Virus record (IMG/VR): IMGVR_UViG_3300037261_000082
Span: 36,178 to 100,177 of that record
Direction: 5' to 3' (one strand)
Length of the DNA: 64,000 nt
Origin: a virus
Position 1 is the first letter of the stretch. Each line of letters begins with the position of its first letter. Both the position numbers and the translations under genes were made by a program. A model generated the notes under the pieces. That model searched no databases and was not told the origin of the DNA. It saw only the letters and a list, made by a program, of their open reading frames with translations. This document shows, piece by piece, positions 56,742 through 63,609 of the stretch.

Positions 56742-57086
56742 GTGTCTGCATTGGATGCGCGCCAACAGGCTTTCCGAGAAATGGATCGGGGGGTGTTCAA
56801 CATCCTCAAACTGGCGCTCGCCTATGACATGACCGATGATCTGTTTATCCAAGTCGCACACGACATTAGAACCACGCTGCCGCCGAACGCCCGCAAGGAG
56901 ATGCTGGCCTACACAAAAGAGATTGAGATTTTTGTGAGTGGCCGCCAATGGCAGAGGGGATGGTGGTTTTGCAAAAAGACAACTTGGAAGCACATCAATG
57001 CCGAGATCACCTTCAATCCGTACAAGGCAAGTTTGAGTTGCTGGACTGATCCAAAAGAACCGGGCGGAATTGTCTGCTTTCAATAG
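56742..57086 (+). CDS. Island gene R6, 114 residues
   Basis: GTG after ATAGAGGAGATTTTC. Helical start (ALDARQQAFREMDRGVFNILKLALAYDMTDDLFIQVAHDIRTTLPP) then Trp/Cys-rich end (GWWFCKKTTWKHINAEITFNPYKASLSCWTD). No family recognised. Confidence 0.55.
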   Translation: MSALDARQQAFREMDRGVFNILKLALAYDMTDDLFIQVAHDIRTTLPPNARKEMLAYTKEIEIFVSGRQWQRGWWFCKKTTWKHINAEITFNPYKASLSCWTDPKEPGGIVCFQ

Positions 57087-57105
57087 TCACAAGAGGAGAA
57101 TTGGC

Positions 57106-57336
57106 GTGCTTATCGACGATCCCAACAGTGCGAGCGGCAAGCGCGTCATCGCGGACAACCCAGGCTGCATGGCACCAGACGGCGGCGAATGCTGTCCTCA
57201 ATATCTAGCCCTCTCGCAAGAAAACGAGAGGATGCGTGAAATTCTAATTTGGCTTGATCGAGTTGGCGGACTTGGACTGGAAACTCATGGGCGCATTCGC
57301 AAGGCGCTCGGTTTCAAATCCGCTGCTGACGATTGA
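57106..57336 (+). CDS. Island microgene R7, 76 residues
   Basis: GTG after AAGAGGAGAATTGGC. MLIDDPNSASGKRVIADNPGCMAPDGGECCPQYLALSQENERMREILIWL. Two Cys pairs and a coiled helix. No family recognised. Confidence 0.5.
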   Translation: MLIDDPNSASGKRVIADNPGCMAPDGGECCPQYLALSQENERMREILIWLDRVGGLGLETHGRIRKALGFKSAADD

Positions 57337-57354
57337 ATATAGAGGAGCAAACGA

Positions 57355-57564
57355 ATGTCTGACCTTGAGGACGGTCTAGTCGCCGCAAAAAAGGCTTTGA
57401 TTGATTGTGGTTTCTGTGGTGCTGGTGAACATGGCGCAGGCGATCCTGAGATTAACTCCATCGATAGGGTTATTGGTGCGCTGCGTTCTGGTCGTCGCAC
57501 AGCAACACTTGAAATGATGGGTTTCCCAGATGCGGCATCTTTTGCAAAAGACCCAACTCAATGA
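57355..57564 (+). CDS. Island microgene R8, 69 residues
   Basis: ATG after ATAGAGGAGCAAACGA. DLEDGLVAAKKALIDCGFCGAGEHGAGDPEINSIDRVIGALRSGRRTATLEMMGFPD; Cys pair CGFCG. Overlaps the next gene by four bases. Confidence 0.5.
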   Translation: MSDLEDGLVAAKKALIDCGFCGAGEHGAGDPEINSIDRVIGALRSGRRTATLEMMGFPDAASFAKDPTQ

Positions 57565-57770
57565 GTGTGCCAATGGCCGTCAAGGTAGTCTGGGTGCTTA
57601 CGTCGATTTGGTCGGTTCACAATGCTCCTGAGCATCACTATCTACAGTTCGCTTCTCACGACGAATGTAGAGACGCTGCAATTCAAGCAATCGAAGTGGG
57701 CGGCGCAAAGTTTGCGTTCTGCACTGAGGGATACGCGACGCCACTTCAATATCTGCCGTATGAACGCTGA
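57561..57770 (+). CDS. Island microgene R9, 69 residues, exported
   Basis: ATGA overlap with R8. Hydrophobic N-terminus (AVKVVWVLTSIWSV) then HDECRDAAIQAIEVGGAKFAFCTEGYA, a signal-plus-Cys-Ala layout like the protein at 18733. Confidence 0.5.
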   Translation: MSVPMAVKVVWVLTSIWSVHNAPEHHYLQFASHDECRDAAIQAIEVGGAKFAFCTEGYATPLQYLPYER

Positions 57771-57787
57771 ATAAATAGGAGATTGTC

Positions 57788-58012
57788 GTGTCACCTGGCG
57801 AGAAGCGGCGGCGTAAAGCAAAGCGAGAGCGCGAGCAAGCAGCCTATGCCGCCGCAGTATCAGCGTTGCCGACCGGCTCTTGCTGTTGCAACTGCGCTCA
57901 TCGCGGTACGATGCCACTTTCGCGCAAACCGATCTGCACGCTCGACAGCGATTTTGCCGGCTACACAGTGGTTGAGTTGATGCACGTCTGTCCGCGATGG
58001 ACTACTAAATAA
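57788..58012 (+). CDS. Island microgene R10, 74 residues
   Basis: GTG after ATAGGAGATTGTC. Basic start (MSPGEKRRRKAKREREQA) then Cys-rich (SCCCNCAHRGTMPL ... ICTLDSDFAGYTV ... CPRW). Probable zinc-binding protein. Confidence 0.5.
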   Translation: MSPGEKRRRKAKREREQAAYAAAVSALPTGSCCCNCAHRGTMPLSRKPICTLDSDFAGYTVVELMHVCPRWTTK

Positions 58013-58024
58013 ACAGGAGCGACC

Positions 58025-58255
58025 GTGGCTGAGTATCGTTGGATTGGAGACTTCGGCGGATACGGTTGGGCTATCTGCCCCACATGCAGCGGTCGTGGTC
58101 ACTGGATTGGAGTAGCCACAACAACGGCTGCTGATTGTCGTACCTGTCACGGCAACGGAAAGGTGTCATGGGGGCGCTGGCCGAACTACAATCCAACGTC
58201 AGAGCATGATGAGGGAACGAGAATGGTCCCTCCGCCATTGGCGATAACAAAATAG
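58025..58255 (+). CDS. Island microgene R11, DnaJ-type zinc motif, 76 residues
   Basis: GTG after ACAGGAGCGACC. CPTCSGRGHW and CRTCHGNGKV are the paired CxxCxGxG motif of DnaJ central zinc fingers, here alone. Probably a zinc-binding adaptor. Confidence 0.55.
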   Translation: MAEYRWIGDFGGYGWAICPTCSGRGHWIGVATTTAADCRTCHGNGKVSWGRWPNYNPTSEHDEGTRMVPPPLAITK

Positions 58256-58264
58256 GAGTTTTTC

Positions 58265-58438
58265 GTGTGCGACTGCAAAATCTATTGCCAAGATACAGGC
58301 AACGGAGATTGCCGCTATATGGTCAAGTGTTCGAAGGGAACGCCGAAGTCTGACTTTGAGCATGTGCCGATGAAGGCCGCGATCGATGATACAGTCTACT
58401 GCATCCGCTGTGGACGGGAACTAGGTCTAGCGAATTAG
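58265..58438 (+). CDS. Island microgene R12, 57-residue Cys-rich protein
   Basis: GTG after ATAGGAGTTTTTC. CDCKIYCQDTGNGDCRYMVKC ... YCIRCGRELG: eight Cys, likely zinc-binding. The final CIRCGREL resembles zinc ribbons. Confidence 0.55.
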   Translation: MCDCKIYCQDTGNGDCRYMVKCSKGTPKSDFEHVPMKAAIDDTVYCIRCGRELGLAN

Positions 58439-58449
58439 GAGCAACCAGC

Positions 58450-58638
58450 ATGGCCGTCGATTTTTGGACCGATGTTGACCTCTACGAGCCGACTTGCGTC
58501 TTGCGCCGGTTCGGCATTGGAGATGTTCTTGAGCAGCAATGGCGCAAAGCAAAGATAGGACGGCTCGGCCACGTCGAGGGATTTTATTATGAATGGCGTC
58601 CGGTGCCGCACGTTTACGGTGAACCAAAGTCAGAATAG
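58450..58638 (+). CDS. Island microgene R13, 62 residues
   Basis: ATG after TTAGGAGCAACCAGC. MAVDFWTDVDLYEPTCVLRRFGIGDVLEQQWRKAKIGRLGHVEGFYYEWRPVPHV. Aromatic and charged. No family recognised. Confidence 0.5.
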   Translation: MAVDFWTDVDLYEPTCVLRRFGIGDVLEQQWRKAKIGRLGHVEGFYYEWRPVPHVYGEPKSE

Positions 58639-58649
58639 GAGATTGAAAA

Positions 58650-58817
58650 ATGATCTATGTGCACCCCACCAAACCGCGCGGATTAATCGCCCGTTATGCG
58701 ATGGCACCGCTGGTGTTTTTGCAAGTCCTCTACCTGCATCCGAAGAATGGCATTGGCTATGCCGCTCGTTGGGCGCGGCAGAGCACCATCGTTCCCAATG
58801 GCGTGTTCCCAAATTAG
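58650..58817 (+). CDS. Island microgene R14, 55 residues
   Basis: ATG after ATAGGAGATTGAAAA. Basic/hydrophobic: MIYVHPTKPRGLIARYAMAPLVFLQVLYLHPKNGIGYAARWARQS; possible amphipathic or membrane segment. Confidence 0.45.
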   Translation: MIYVHPTKPRGLIARYAMAPLVFLQVLYLHPKNGIGYAARWARQSTIVPNGVFPN

Positions 58818-58826
58818 GAGCCGACC

Positions 58827-59051
58827 ATGAGTATGGCAGAATATGAAATCCCGCGCCGCGTCTGCCTTGATCGAATGACGGAAGCCGAGTTGGCAATTCG
58901 CCAAGCCGTGATTGAAGTCGAGAAGGTTGGTGCAGACGTTCGACTAACTGACGCCGTGATATTGCTATCGGCTGCACAGACGCGCGTAGCTGACTACGTT
59001 GATCGTGTCCCCGGCCTACGCACTGTCCCGCAACAGCTTCAAGAGAATTAG
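58827..59051 (+). CDS. Island microgene R15, 74 residues
   Basis: ATG after TTAGGAGCCGACC. Helical: CLDRMTEAELAIRQAVIEVEKVGADVRLTDAVILLSAAQTRVADYVDRVPG. No family recognised; helical phage proteins of this size are often anti-defence or regulatory, which is not shown here. Confidence 0.5.
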   Translation: MSMAEYEIPRRVCLDRMTEAELAIRQAVIEVEKVGADVRLTDAVILLSAAQTRVADYVDRVPGLRTVPQQLQEN

Positions 59052-59061
59052 GAGCGCAGAC

Positions 59062-59166
59062 ATGAGCCGCAGCGATACCGCGATAGTGGCCTACGCTATT
59101 TTTGTCGGCATCAATATGTTGGGGCTGTGTGGTATGCTGTATTTTCGGTTTACGATAGCCAACTAA
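59062..59166 (+). CDS. Island microgene R16, 34-residue TM peptide
   Basis: ATG after TTAGGAGCGCAGAC. MSRSDTAIVAYAIFVGINMLGLCGMLYFRFT; one TM helix. Confidence 0.45.
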   Translation: MSRSDTAIVAYAIFVGINMLGLCGMLYFRFTIAN

Positions 59167-59176
59167 GGAATTACAG

Positions 59177-59296
59177 ATGCGCGAGGCTCACGACATACCG
59201 TTTAAGGGCTGGATACCGCTCAACGCTTTTCTGTGGGTGGCCGCTGGCGCTGCGATCTGGCTTGCGCTGCCTTACATCATCAGGCCGTTTATTTAG
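59177..59296 (+). CDS. Island microgene R17, 39-residue TM peptide
   Basis: ATG after TAAGGAATTACAG. MREAHDIPFKGWIPLNAFLWVAAGAAIWLALPYIIRPF; one TM helix. Confidence 0.45.
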   Translation: MREAHDIPFKGWIPLNAFLWVAAGAAIWLALPYIIRPFI

Positions 59297-59307
59297 GGGC
59301 AAATTCC

Positions 59308-59481
59308 GTGGTCACGAAAGAAGAATGGGACGCGCTAGATAAGAAAGTTAAATCGTGGCTCGATTTTCGCTGCCAACGCGAGCTAGAGGAATCTGCAAAG
59401 CGGGTGAAAGATGCGGCGCAGAAACTTCACGATGATCTGCGGCCCGATCCAGAGATTCTACGAAAGCCGACAACTATTTAA
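59308..59481 (+). CDS. Island microgene R18, 57 residues
   Basis: GTG after TTAGGGGCAAATTCC. Highly charged helix MVTKEEWDALDKKVKSWLDFRCQRELEESAKRVKDAAQKLHDDLRP. Last member of the rightward array; no family recognised. Confidence 0.5.
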   Translation: MVTKEEWDALDKKVKSWLDFRCQRELEESAKRVKDAAQKLHDDLRPDPEILRKPTTI

Positions 59482-59534
59482 GGAGCGCGGCAATCAATAA
59501 GGGCTGCCATTTTAACTCATTCCCAAGCCAGTAG

Positions 59535-59563
59535 TTGCTTATTTGCCGTTTTGAGCGTATGAT
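59535..59563 (+). promoter_or_regulatory. Sigma70-type promoter upstream of the KTSC/portal operon
   Basis: TTGCTT (59535-59540), 17-bp spacer, TATGAT (59558-59563). The 115-nt leader that follows contains a small hairpin ACCGCA-AT-GCGGT near 59598-59611. Same boxes as at 30023-30052. It restarts transcription after the island. Confidence 0.65.
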
Positions 59564-59678
59564 CATTACTTGCGGGGCTTGCACAAGTTCTCACACCGCA
59601 ATGCGGTAGCATCCGAAAATTCCCAATTGAATTTCGCAATTAGTTTGTCCCATAAAAGAATTATGAAAGGGTTGCATA

Positions 59679-59894
59679 ATGGATTTCAAATCCGTAACTA
59701 GTAGCAATATTGATGCTGTAGCTCATGATCCGAAAACAAACACTCTCCATGTGCGTTTCAAAGGTGGCGGTGTTTATGCGTATCAGGGTGTTGATGCAGA
59801 AAAACATGCAGCCCTGATGAATGCTGCTTCAGTTGGTTCATATTTGCATGCCCACATCAAGGGCAAACATGCACACTCGAAGATGGATGGGTAA
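59679..59894 (+). CDS. KTSC-domain small protein
   Basis: 71 residues. SVTSSNIDAVAHDPKTNTLHVRFKGGGVYAYQGVDAEKHAALMNAASVGSYLHAHIKGKH is a clear KTSC domain. Function unknown. Paralogue of the leftward gene at 60-278. Preceded by GAAAGGGTTGCATA. Confidence 0.85.
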   Translation: MDFKSVTSSNIDAVAHDPKTNTLHVRFKGGGVYAYQGVDAEKHAALMNAASVGSYLHAHIKGKHAHSKMDG

Positions 59895-59900
59895 GTGTTA

Positions 59901-60152
59901 ATGAGAAAAAATGGCTGGTCTGCAAGTGATGAAGCTTGGTTGTACACACATTATTTGACCGCTTCAACACCTCTTGCTCAAAAAGTATTGAAACGAAGCA
60001 GCACAGCTATCTCAGCACGCGCAGTTAAGTTAGGGCTTAACAAGAAAAGCTATCTTGCTAAATTGCGGATGATTGATGCGCAGGATCGTCTAAGCACGCT
60101 TCATCGTCCTAGGGTAGGTAGGTTCTATCAGTCAAGTTTTGAATTGAGCTAA
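59901..60152 (+). CDS. Small HTH/Myb-like DNA-binding protein
   Basis: 83 residues from the ATG at 59901. GWSASDEAWLYTHYLTASTPLAQKVLKRSSTAISARAVKLGL resembles a Myb/SANT-like or homeodomain-like HTH (Trp spacing, then a recognition helix). A similar module is at the right edge (63609). Possibly regulates the structural operon or packaging. Confidence 0.6.
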   Translation: MRKNGWSASDEAWLYTHYLTASTPLAQKVLKRSSTAISARAVKLGLNKKSYLAKLRMIDAQDRLSTLHRPRVGRFYQSSFELS

Positions 60153-60191
60153 CGACTACTATCGTCCTCTTTACGTTAGGTTCTACAAAGC

Positions 60192-62747
60192 ATGAGCAAC
60201 GTCTTCCCCCTAGACACTGGCCAGAACTATCGTCAACCCGGTCCTGCACCCTTAACGGGGCAGGACATTACTGTTATTACTGAGGGTGATGGTGCACCTC
60301 AGTTTGACCAGGAGACGGGCACAACCCAGATTGAATTGCCGGATGGTGAAGTCACTATCAGCTTTGGTCCCCCTGAGCAGCCCAAGAAGGACTCCAAGTT
60401 TGACGATAACCTAGCCAATAAGCTGTCTGAGGCTGAGTTGTCTGTCATAGCTGAGAAGCTCTTGATGGGCATAGAGCAGGATAACCAGTCCCGTTCGGCG
60501 TGGCTTGAGAATATGAGTGCAGGCATTAGTCTGCTAGGCTTGGAGATTAAGAACCCTCGTGGTGCTGCAGCGTCTGGCGCTACGCCAGCTGAGGGAACTA
60601 GTACGGTTGATCACCCTTTGCTCTTAGAGGCTGTGTTACGGTTCCAGGCTAATGCTAGGGGTGAGTTGTTGCCTTCCGACGGCCCAGTGAAGGTGCGTAA
60701 TGACGGCGAAGCCAATAGTCTTTCTGATCGTCTGTCCCAGGCCTTAGAAAAGGATATGAATCATTATCTGACTAAGGTTGCGAAAGAGTACTATCCAGAT
60801 ACGGACCGGATGCTGCTGATGCTAGGCTTCAGCGGCATTTCTTTTAAGAAGGGCTATCACGATCCAATCAAGCGGCGTCCTGTTATTGCCTCTATTGATG
60901 CGAAGGATTTGATTGTCTCTAATGCAGCAACTGATATTGATGGCGCTGGGCGCGTAACTCATCGTATCATGATGCGTCCTTCCGTATTAAAACGCATGAT
61001 GTTATTAGGTGCTTACCGTGACATTGCGTTGCCTGTGGCTGGTCTACCTCAAATCAAGAATCCTGTTGAGGCCAAGATTGACGTTATTCAAGGTATTGCC
61101 CCGCCTACGTATGTAGAACCTACAGACCAGGATAGAGAACTGTACGAGTGCTACTGTGAAATAGAGGTGCCGGGCTTTGAGCACGAAATGGATGGTGAAG
61201 CGACAGGCTTGCCACTGCCATATAAGGTCACGATAGATCATGAAGCGAGACGCATTCTTGAGGTCCGCCGGAATTGGACTGAGGGTGATGACTTCTGTCT
61301 TCCTCGTAATCGCATCATTGCTTATGTGTTTATTCCTGGTCTTGGCTTCTATGGCATTGGGTTGCTCAACATTCTGGGTAATGCTACGAAAGCGGTTACA
61401 GCCGCATGGCGGCTGATGATTGATGCGGGCATGTTTGCCAACTTCCCAGGCTTCCTTTACCTTAAGCAACTCGCCAAGCAACTTACCAATCAGTTCCGTA
61501 TTCCTCCTGGTGGTGGAATGCCTATTGATACCATGGGCAACGACATTCGTGCGTCAGTTATGCCCTTGCCGTACAAGGATCCAAGTGCCGTATTCATTCA
61601 GTTAATTGAGAATATTGCCACCACAGCCCAGCGGGTTGGTGGTACTGCTGAAATGCAGATAGGCGAAGGCAAGCAGGATGCCCCTGTGGGCACAACGCTG
61701 GCGCTAATTGAGCAGGCTACGAAGCTTATGTCAGCCGTGCATAAGCGACTGCACCAAGCCCAGGGCCAAGAGTTTGATATGTTGAAGTCTTTGTTGATGG
61801 AGGATCCCGAGGCGTTGTGGCGACATAACAAGAAGTCTGCTGTGTTGGCCCAACTCACGGCGGAAATGGGGTTGCAGCCCCTTACAAACGCCCAGGACGG
61901 TGCAGAGCTAAGGCAACGGGCATTGTTCCTTACTGCCTTGCAGGACTGCGAGCTAGTCCCGGCTGCCGACCCCAATACAAGTAGCCAGACCGAACGCTAC
62001 CTGAAGGTGGTGGCCATGCGGCAAATGGCTGCCACGAACCAGAATATCGACTTGAATAAGGTTGATGAGAAAGCCTTCCACACGATGGGCGTGGACAATC
62101 CGGAAGACTTCTTTAAGCCACCACCGGATCCAAATGCACCACCGCCCCCGCCACCGCCAGAACAAGTTACGGCTATGGCTACAATGACGGCTGCGCAGGC
62201 TAGGCTGACGGATAGCCAGACGAAAGCAATGGAGGCTAAGACCAAGGCTGCCACGGCCCAGTCCGACGCTGCCATCAAGGCACAAGAGTTGCAGTCTAAG
62301 GAGAAGATTGCTTCGCTGGGTGTGGCCCGTGAGTTGGTCATCCACAATGACGATAAGGCTATGGCTGAACGACAGCTGGCTCAGGAGCATATGGGTCGTG
62401 CTGCTGACCGGGCGCACGAAGCACAACAGAGTGGGGCTGATCGTGCCCATCAGGTACAACAGACGGGGGTTGATAATAATCAGCGCTCGGCCGATAGGTT
62501 GCATGCCCTTGCTCTTGCCCATATGGGGCATCAGGCTGCATTCCGGCAGAAGCAGAGTGATCAGCAGCATGGTATAGCAACAGCTGTACTAGGACATCAG
62601 GTTACGTCACAACAGAAGGCTGCCGATCGTCAAAGTAGTATGATGCAACAGGGCGTAGCGCAAGGTCATGAAGCTACACAGAGTGAGTTGGACCGTCAGC
62701 ATCAGTTGGCGCTGGCAGCGGCTAAGCCTGATGGAGTTGCACCATGA
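60192..62747 (+). CDS. Portal protein
   Basis: 851 residues. The core (residues about 90-560) has the large-phage portal features: RSAWLENMSAGISLLGLE, PLLLEAVLRFQANARGELLPSDGPV, LRYV-like NRIIAYVFIPGLGFYGIGLLNILG, AWRLMIDAGMFANFPGFLYLKQL, and GTTLALIEQATKLMSAVHKRLH. A Pro-rich linker and a long C-terminal Ala/Gln/His coiled coil with RAHEAQQSGADRAHQVQQTG-type repeats follow. Forms the ring at one capsid vertex through which terminase pumps DNA. Longer than T4/P22 portals. Confidence 0.9.
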   Translation: MSNVFPLDTGQNYRQPGPAPLTGQDITVITEGDGAPQFDQETGTTQIELPDGEVTISFGPPEQPKKDSKFDDNLANKLSEAELSVIAEKLLMGIEQDNQSRSAWLENMSAGISLLGLEIKNPRGAAASGATPAEGTSTVDHPLLLEAVLRFQANARGELLPSDGPVKVRNDGEANSLSDRLSQALEKDMNHYLTKVAKEYYPDTDRMLLMLGFSGISFKKGYHDPIKRRPVIASIDAKDLIVSNAATDIDGAGRVTHRIMMRPSVLKRMMLLGAYRDIALPVAGLPQIKNPVEAKIDVIQGIAPPTYVEPTDQDRELYECYCEIEVPGFEHEMDGEATGLPLPYKVTIDHEARRILEVRRNWTEGDDFCLPRNRIIAYVFIPGLGFYGIGLLNILGNATKAVTAAWRLMIDAGMFANFPGFLYLKQLAKQLTNQFRIPPGGGMPIDTMGNDIRASVMPLPYKDPSAVFIQLIENIATTAQRVGGTAEMQIGEGKQDAPVGTTLALIEQATKLMSAVHKRLHQAQGQEFDMLKSLLMEDPEALWRHNKKSAVLAQLTAEMGLQPLTNAQDGAELRQRALFLTALQDCELVPAADPNTSSQTERYLKVVAMRQMAATNQNIDLNKVDEKAFHTMGVDNPEDFFKPPPDPNAPPPPPPPEQVTAMATMTAAQARLTDSQTKAMEAKTKAATAQSDAAIKAQELQSKEKIASLGVARELVIHNDDKAMAERQLAQEHMGRAADRAHEAQQSGADRAHQVQQTGVDNNQRSADRLHALALAHMGHQAAFRQKQSDQQHGIATAVLGHQVTSQQKAADRQSSMMQQGVAQGHEATQSELDRQHQLALAAAKPDGVAP

Positions 62748-62911
62748 ATCGGCGTGAGTTGACGCTAGGACTAGTAGCAACGGTAGCAGTACTACCGTTA
62801 GCTCCAGATCCTTGGTGGAAAGGGGGCTGGGTTCCGATTACGAATAAGACCACGCCATGTACTGTACAAGAGTTAGAGGAGTTGCACGGGGCAATTCAAA
62901 TCTTTAGGTAA
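62744..62911 (+). CDS. 55-residue protein with Tat-like leader
   Basis: ATG overlaps the portal stop (ATGA). MNRRELTLGLVATVAVLPLAPDPWWKGGW: an RR pair followed by a hydrophobic h-region, as in twin-arginine signals. Ends in a short polar helix. The coupling to the portal gene is notable. Confidence 0.5.
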   Translation: MNRRELTLGLVATVAVLPLAPDPWWKGGWVPITNKTTPCTVQELEELHGAIQIFR

Positions 62912-62923
62912 GGAGATACAACG

Positions 62924-63217
62924 ATGAGTAAAGTTCTTAAGCGGGGGTCAGGTGGTGGTGTTACACCTATACAAATTAGTCCACCGGGGACCATGAGCCA
63001 GCAACAAGCAGCAGCCAGAGCGCACATGGCTGATGTGATTGGTGCTGATTTTTCTGGTAAAGAACACAATTCCTATATTAGGGAGATGGCTATAGAGCAT
63101 GGATGGAATCCGTTTGACGAAACGTACAGTCAAAGTAAGAGTAAGGGTGGTTCAGTTGAGGGTGAAGGCTCTTCACCAAAACATCGAAACGATCGCACAA
63201 AGCGCAAGCATTCATAG
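62924..63217 (+). CDS. Small basic/disordered protein
   Basis: 97 residues. MSKVLKRGSGGGVTPIQISPPGTMSQQQAAARAHMADVIGADFSGKEHNSYIREMAIEHGW, then a Ser/Lys-rich tail. AAGGAGATACAACG precedes the ATG. Position after the portal suggests a capsid-assembly or scaffold accessory role; no motif confirms it. Confidence 0.55.
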   Translation: MSKVLKRGSGGGVTPIQISPPGTMSQQQAAARAHMADVIGADFSGKEHNSYIREMAIEHGWNPFDETYSQSKSKGGSVEGEGSSPKHRNDRTKRKHS

Positions 63218-63409
63218 ATGGTTAAGGCTCCTCCAAATTTGCCAGAAGTTGGGGATAGAGTGAGACTGCGAGGAAATGATTGTGTTGGGAAGTTGGTTCG
63301 TCTTATACCAGATCATCCTTGGGCGGTCGTTGAATGGGACAAGGATAAAGTCGGAGCCAGAGTTGTGCATTTACTTGAACTAGAGCAGTTGGTAGGAGTT
63401 GTGTCTTGA
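63218..63409 (+). CDS. Small SH3/KOW-like protein
   Basis: 63 residues. EVGDRVRLRGNDCVGKLVRLIPDHPWAVVEWDKDKVGARVVHLLELE is a small beta-barrel of the KOW/SH3 type. Directly abuts the gene before. Function unknown. Confidence 0.55.
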   Translation: MVKAPPNLPEVGDRVRLRGNDCVGKLVRLIPDHPWAVVEWDKDKVGARVVHLLELEQLVGVVS

Positions 63410-63609
63410 GTGCCCTTAGTGAGAACATGTTCAATGCTACTATCTGTAATGCTGTTGTGGCAGGCACTTGCGTGTGGATTCTAGATGAAGCAATTGTTTA
63501 TGCTGGCCCAATTAAGCATTGCCCTGAGATTGTAGACGGAACATTGATGCTGCTTAATACGAAAGACTTTGAGATATTGCAGGCCCATATCAAACGGCAC
63601 CAGAACTAA
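63406..63609 (+). CDS. Small hypothetical protein
   Basis: 67 residues; TTG start overlaps the upstream stop (TTGA). Cys-containing N-terminus (MFNATICNAVVAGTCVWIL) then an acidic helix. No family recognised. Confidence 0.5.
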   Translation: MSALSENMFNATICNAVVAGTCVWILDEAIVYAGPIKHCPEIVDGTLMLLNTKDFEILQAHIKRHQN

